NCBI GenBank assembly: GCA_963838885.1
Contig: CAWITB010000004.1
Coordinates: 124,001-188,000 of the forward strand
DNA: 64,000 nucleotides
Origin: JAICMB01 sp963838885
GTDB taxonomy: Bacteria > Acidobacteriota > Terriglobia > Bryobacterales > Bryobacteraceae
Reading direction: 5' to 3'
The notes under the pieces were generated by a model that was given only the letters and a program-made list of their open reading frames with translations, made no database searches and was not told the origin of the DNA. A program made the position numbers and the translations under genes. This document shows, one piece after another, positions 61,413 through 64,000 of this stretch (position 1 is its first letter; each line of letters starts with the position of its first letter).

Positions 61413-62417
61413 CTAGCGATGCTCGTCGCGGCGTCCGCCGCCGCGCTGCTCATGGCCGCGGAATTCGTGATGCTCCACGCGCGGGCCTTCAAAATGCGGC
61501 ACGCCGCGGTCGTAAGGATGTACATACACACCCCGGTTCTGGTAAGTGCGCACCCAGGGGTGGCCGCCGATAATTACGTCGTGCGTGCGCCATCCAAATC
61601 TGGCGCCTCCCCAGCCGAACGGGGCGAATCCGCCGCCTACATAAATACGCGGTCCGAATGAGATCGCCCCTCCCACGAAGAAGCCGGGGCGGGGTGGCGC
61701 GAACACGACATAGGGGTCGTATTGCGGTACCAGAATATAACCGGGATCCGTCGGCTGAATCTGAATATCGCCGGGTTGATAAACGACGTTTTCCTGCGCG
61801 TTGGGGCGAAGATACCCGTAGCTGTAGGACCTCTGCCGTTCCCGCTGAACGGCATCCATGACGTCCGGCCGTTGGTTCAGCACCGCGTTCCCGAGCGCCT
61901 GCGTCCAGCCCATGTCGCCGGCCATCATGCTCAACACCGATGGGAAGGGCAGCAATGCCAGCACGCTGGCATCCCACGGGAGACGGTCTTCGCTAATCCC
62001 GTTGGCGAGCGCGTCGCCTTTCAAAGAACTGTGCTGGCCGGCCCAATTCGCCGCATCCGGAATTTCGTTCCAGTAGGTGGATGCGGTCATGACCTGAGCG
62101 AGCAGGGGATCGGGATACAACGCGATGCGCTGCACCAACCCGTCCAACTGCCCCGGACTCATCATGGGACCGGGACCTTGGTTATACCCCTGCGGGGGCG
62201 CATTGTACGCGGGCTGCTGTGGATAGCCTTGTTGGGGCGGATAGCCCTGCTGCGGTGGATAACCTTGCTGGGGCGCACCTTGCTGCGGTGGATAACCTTG
62301 TTGTGGGGGCGGCGGATAGCCTTGCTGAGGGGGCGGATAGGCAGGCTGCTGGGCCCAAGCCGCTAGCGCCAGAAAAGCGGCTGCGGCCGCGCCCCCGATC
62401 ATGGTGCGTTTTCTCAT
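61413..62417 (-). CDS. Exported DUF3300 protein with PQQGYPP repeats
   Basis: 334 residues from ATG 62417 with GGAG ahead and a signal peptide (MRKRTMIGGAAAAAFLALAAWA). Residues 23-79 are a Pro/Gln/Gly/Tyr-rich repeat. The DUF3300 core follows: LVQRIALYPDPLLAQVMTASTYWNEI, LPWDASVLALLPFPSVLSMMAGDMGWTQALGNAVL, YGYLRPNAQENVVYQPGDIQIQPTDPGYILVPQYDPYVVFAPP. The end is rich in Gly, Arg and His. DUF3300 proteins are exported and of unknown function; a cell-envelope role is likely. Confidence 0.88.
   Translation of the reverse strand: MRKRTMIGGAAAAAFLALAAWAQQPAYPPPQQGYPPPPQQGYPPQQGAPQQGYPPQQGYPPQQGYPQQPAYNAPPQGYNQGPGPMMSPGQLDGLVQRIALYPDPLLAQVMTASTYWNEIPDAANWAGQHSSLKGDALANGISEDRLPWDASVLALLPFPSVLSMMAGDMGWTQALGNAVLNQRPDVMDAVQRERQRSYSYGYLRPNAQENVVYQPGDIQIQPTDPGYILVPQYDPYVVFAPPRPGFFVGGAISFGPRIYVGGGFAPFGWGGARFGWRTHDVIIGGHPWVRTYQNRGVYVHPYDRGVPHFEGPRVEHHEFRGHEQRGGGRRDEHR
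62181..62351 (-). repeat. In-frame PQQGYPP-type repeat inside the DUF3300 gene
   Basis: A roughly 21-base unit coding PQQGYPP or variants (PQQGYPQ, PPPQQGY) repeats about seven times, coding residues 23-79. Such tracts vary in length by slippage and can mislead assembly. Confidence 0.7.
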
Positions 62418-62491
62418 TTTTCCTCCTTCTCCATATTGGATGACGCACCGCACGCCCGGCAGTTGCTTAAGGTTCCTAAACCCGCGTCCTA

Positions 62492-63613
62492 TTAGGCCGC
62501 CTCCTTGGCGGCCAGCGCACGGGCCGTATCGTACGTTGTCACAAGCTGCAGCACACATAGCTCCTCGCGCCGCAAGGCATGGGGATCCGTCTCGTTAGGG
62601 CACTTCTTCAGGACGTCAAAAAGGCTGCCGTTGAGGTAGGCTTCGATTACCGCGGGATGAACATAATAGTTTCTGCACGTCGATGGTTTATTCCCAAGCT
62701 TCGCCGCCGCGGCCTTAACGGCGGTCAATATGTTCTTTTTTGCCTCGGTATCCGAAGTTGCAGGCCCGGTCTGCTCGAGTTCCAACGCGGTCAGGCCGGT
62801 ACCCACCCAGGTGCGGAAATCCTTGGCGGTGAACTCCTCCCCGGTGATCTCGCGCAGGTAGGCGTTGACGTCCTCCGAATCGATCTTCGCAACCTCACCG
62901 GCTTCATCCACGAAATGAAACAGCTCGTGGCCGGGGATCTCCTGGCATTCGCGCAGGATCTTGGCGAGCTTGCGGTCGGTCAACACGACGTCGTGCAGTA
63001 ATCCGCTCTTTCCGCGGAAATGGAAACGCAGCTTGTAACCGGTAATGTCTACATGCTTCTCCTGCATGGTCGTAAGGCCATATGAGTTGTTCGTTTTGGC
63101 GTACTCCTCGTTCCCGATGCGGATAGCGGTGCGCTCGAGTAGGCGGACCACCGTCGCCAGAATCTTCTCTTTAGGCATCCCGGGCAGATCCAGATCGCGC
63201 CGCACGCGCTCGCGAATGGCGGGCATGGCCGTGCCAAACGCCGCCATGCGGCTGAATTTGGTGGCATCGCGAACGGCGCGGTAGAGAGGATGATAGCGGT
63301 ATTGTTTGCGGCCGCGATCATCGCGCCCGACGGCCTGCAAATGGCCATGCTTGAGAGGGCAGATCCAAACGCTGGTCCAGGCCGGCGGGATTACGAGCGA
63401 TCGAATGCGCTTCAGAGTGTCGGGATCCTTGACCGTACTGCCGTCCGCATCCAGGTAAATGAAGCCCTTGCCGGCGCGCTTGCGGACGATCCCGGGCTGC
63501 TCGTCTGTGACGTAGCGCAGACCGGCAACTCGCGCCGATTCATAAGGATCCTGCGGCAATGCCGCGGTTTTCGAACGTTTCCTTGAAGCCGTCACAAGCA
63601 TAATCATTCGCAC
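62492..63613 (-). CDS. DNA topoisomerase IB (poxvirus type)
   Basis: A 373-residue enzyme. The N-terminal part includes GKGFIYLDADGSTVKDPDTLKRIRSLVIPPAWTSVWICPLKHGHLQAVGRDDRGRKQYRYHPLYRAVRD. The catalytic domain has LLERTAIRIGNEEYAKTNNSYGLTTM (Arg), FRGKSGLLHDVVL (Lys), FRTWVGTGLTALEL (Arg/His region), and the nucleophile Tyr near NKPSTCRNYYVHPAVIEAYL. It relaxes supercoils by forming a 3'-phosphotyrosyl link. Complete at normal length. Confidence 0.92.
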   Translation of the reverse strand: MRMIMLVTASRKRSKTAALPQDPYESARVAGLRYVTDEQPGIVRKRAGKGFIYLDADGSTVKDPDTLKRIRSLVIPPAWTSVWICPLKHGHLQAVGRDDRGRKQYRYHPLYRAVRDATKFSRMAAFGTAMPAIRERVRRDLDLPGMPKEKILATVVRLLERTAIRIGNEEYAKTNNSYGLTTMQEKHVDITGYKLRFHFRGKSGLLHDVVLTDRKLAKILRECQEIPGHELFHFVDEAGEVAKIDSEDVNAYLREITGEEFTAKDFRTWVGTGLTALELEQTGPATSDTEAKKNILTAVKAAAAKLGNKPSTCRNYYVHPAVIEAYLNGSLFDVLKKCPNETDPHALRREELCVLQLVTTYDTARALAAKEAA

Positions 63614-63678
63614 TCGGGTGCAATTGTAAGTCCAATTACTGTGATGCCGGACAGACGCCCTCGGCTACAATACCCGGC

Positions 63679-64000
63679 ATGGAGCCTGTTAAACCGATAA
63701 TCACCAGCAGCACGGGACTTGTAACCAAAGAAGTAGAGATACCTTCTTCGCAAGGTCCCATTCCGGGATACTGGGCCATGCCGGCGGACGGGACGAACTT
63801 CCCGGTCATGCTGGTGGTGCAGGAGATTTTCGGCGTCAACGACCACATCAAGGATGTTTGCCGGCGCTTCGCCCATCTCGGGATATCTGGCTATCGCGCC
63901 GGAATTGTTCGCCCGCTATGCGGATGTCTCACAGATCGCCAATGTTCAAGAGATCGTGAAGAACGTGGCGTCGAAGATTCCCGACCGCGACGTCATGCTC
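63679..64000 (+). CDS. Dienelactone hydrolase-family protein, partial, one frameshift
   Basis: Starts at ATG 63679 (MEPVKPIITSSTGLVTKEVEIPS) and runs off the window. GYWAMPADGTNFPVMLVVQEIFGVNDHIKDVCRRFAHLG is typical of the alpha/beta hydrolase DLH family. Then the frame changes: GYLAIAPELFARYADVSQIANVQEIVKN continues one frame over. A run of three G at 63880-63882 is one base too long. The nucleophile Cys region lies outside the window. Confidence 0.75.
   Translation, partial: MEPVKPIITSSTGLVTKEVEIPSSQGPIPGYWAMPADGTNFPVMLVVQEIFGVNDHIKDVCRRFAHLGISGYRAGIVRPLCGCLTDRQCSRDREERGVEDSRPRRHA

Noticed and set aside
62181..62351. Possible CRISPR-like repeat array
   Set aside because: The repeats are contiguous coding units of about 21 bases without unique spacers, inside the DUF3300 gene.
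1..64000. Insertion sequences, integrases or prophage structural genes
   Set aside because: No transposase DDE, integrase, capsid or terminase motifs were seen; the only mobile-type signals are the orphan primase and gene remnants.

Overview
The window is high-GC bacterial chromosome, almost fully coding. I infer an Acidobacteriota relative of Candidatus Solibacter / Bryobacterales. The basis is the mix of gene types: secreted carbohydrate-active proteins of the GH20, GH42-like, GH127 and DUF4832 kinds, a BlaI plus M56/TonB regulator pair, an Oar-type TonB receptor remnant, paralogous multi-pass membrane proteins, small TA modules and an Mla-type transporter. No rRNA, phylogenetic marker alignment or database search was available, so the assignment is inference.

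Layout. 1-9.4 kb: exported glycan- and peptide-degrading enzymes (GH20-like, DUF4832, transglutaminase-like, beta-galactosidase-like, M20 peptidase). 9.7-15.8 kb: a VapBC-like TA pair, then a leftward run of BlaI repressor, M56 sensor, M28 peptidase and APC permease. 16-22 kb: a plastic zone with BrnTA, a collapsed type I restriction locus (HsdM head joined to HsdR tail), a ParDE-like pair, an orphan phage-type primase/ATPase, an atypical tRNA-Tyr-like sequence, and a HigB-like toxin / XRE / DUF3467 operon preceded by two matching palindromes. 22-26 kb: RlmH, a GH127 arabinofuranosidase and an FHA-GAF-PP2C phosphatase. 26.1-28 kb: decayed M28 and TonB-receptor genes. 28-34.7 kb: membrane proteins, proline dehydrogenase, FabH and a SprT-like metalloprotein.

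33.3-36.4 kb holds the most intriguing locus. Two unrecognised membrane proteins lie beside a 36-residue peptide with an export signal and a strong ribosome site, a divergent 151-residue unknown, and an XRE-S24 type regulator. Two copies of the palindrome GTTCTG-N4-CAGAAC flank the unknown and the regulator, which suggests one small regulon.

36.4-48.6 kb: UbiX, prephenate dehydratase, an OYE-family reductase, a broken Fic gene, a four-gene ABC/GldG/DUF4340 operon, FabI, a haem-motif HAMP sensor, a Ser/Thr kinase and an Rpn-family nuclease. 48.7-52.1 kb: MlaE-MlaF-MlaD-ChbG operon. 52.2-64 kb: P1 peptidase and methyltransferase; a tight six-gene operon (PIN-TRAM, IspD, IspF, exported YdjC-like protein, SDR, P450); an RRM protein; an aminotransferase; a DUF3300 protein; topoisomerase IB; and the start of a dienelactone hydrolase.

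Single-base frameshifts recur in otherwise intact genes (near 1.18, 16.2, 47.63, 52.48, 52.9, 60.70 and 63.88 kb). They may be sequence errors in a draft or metagenomic assembly, or genuine early decay. They should be resolved before any of these genes is called dead.
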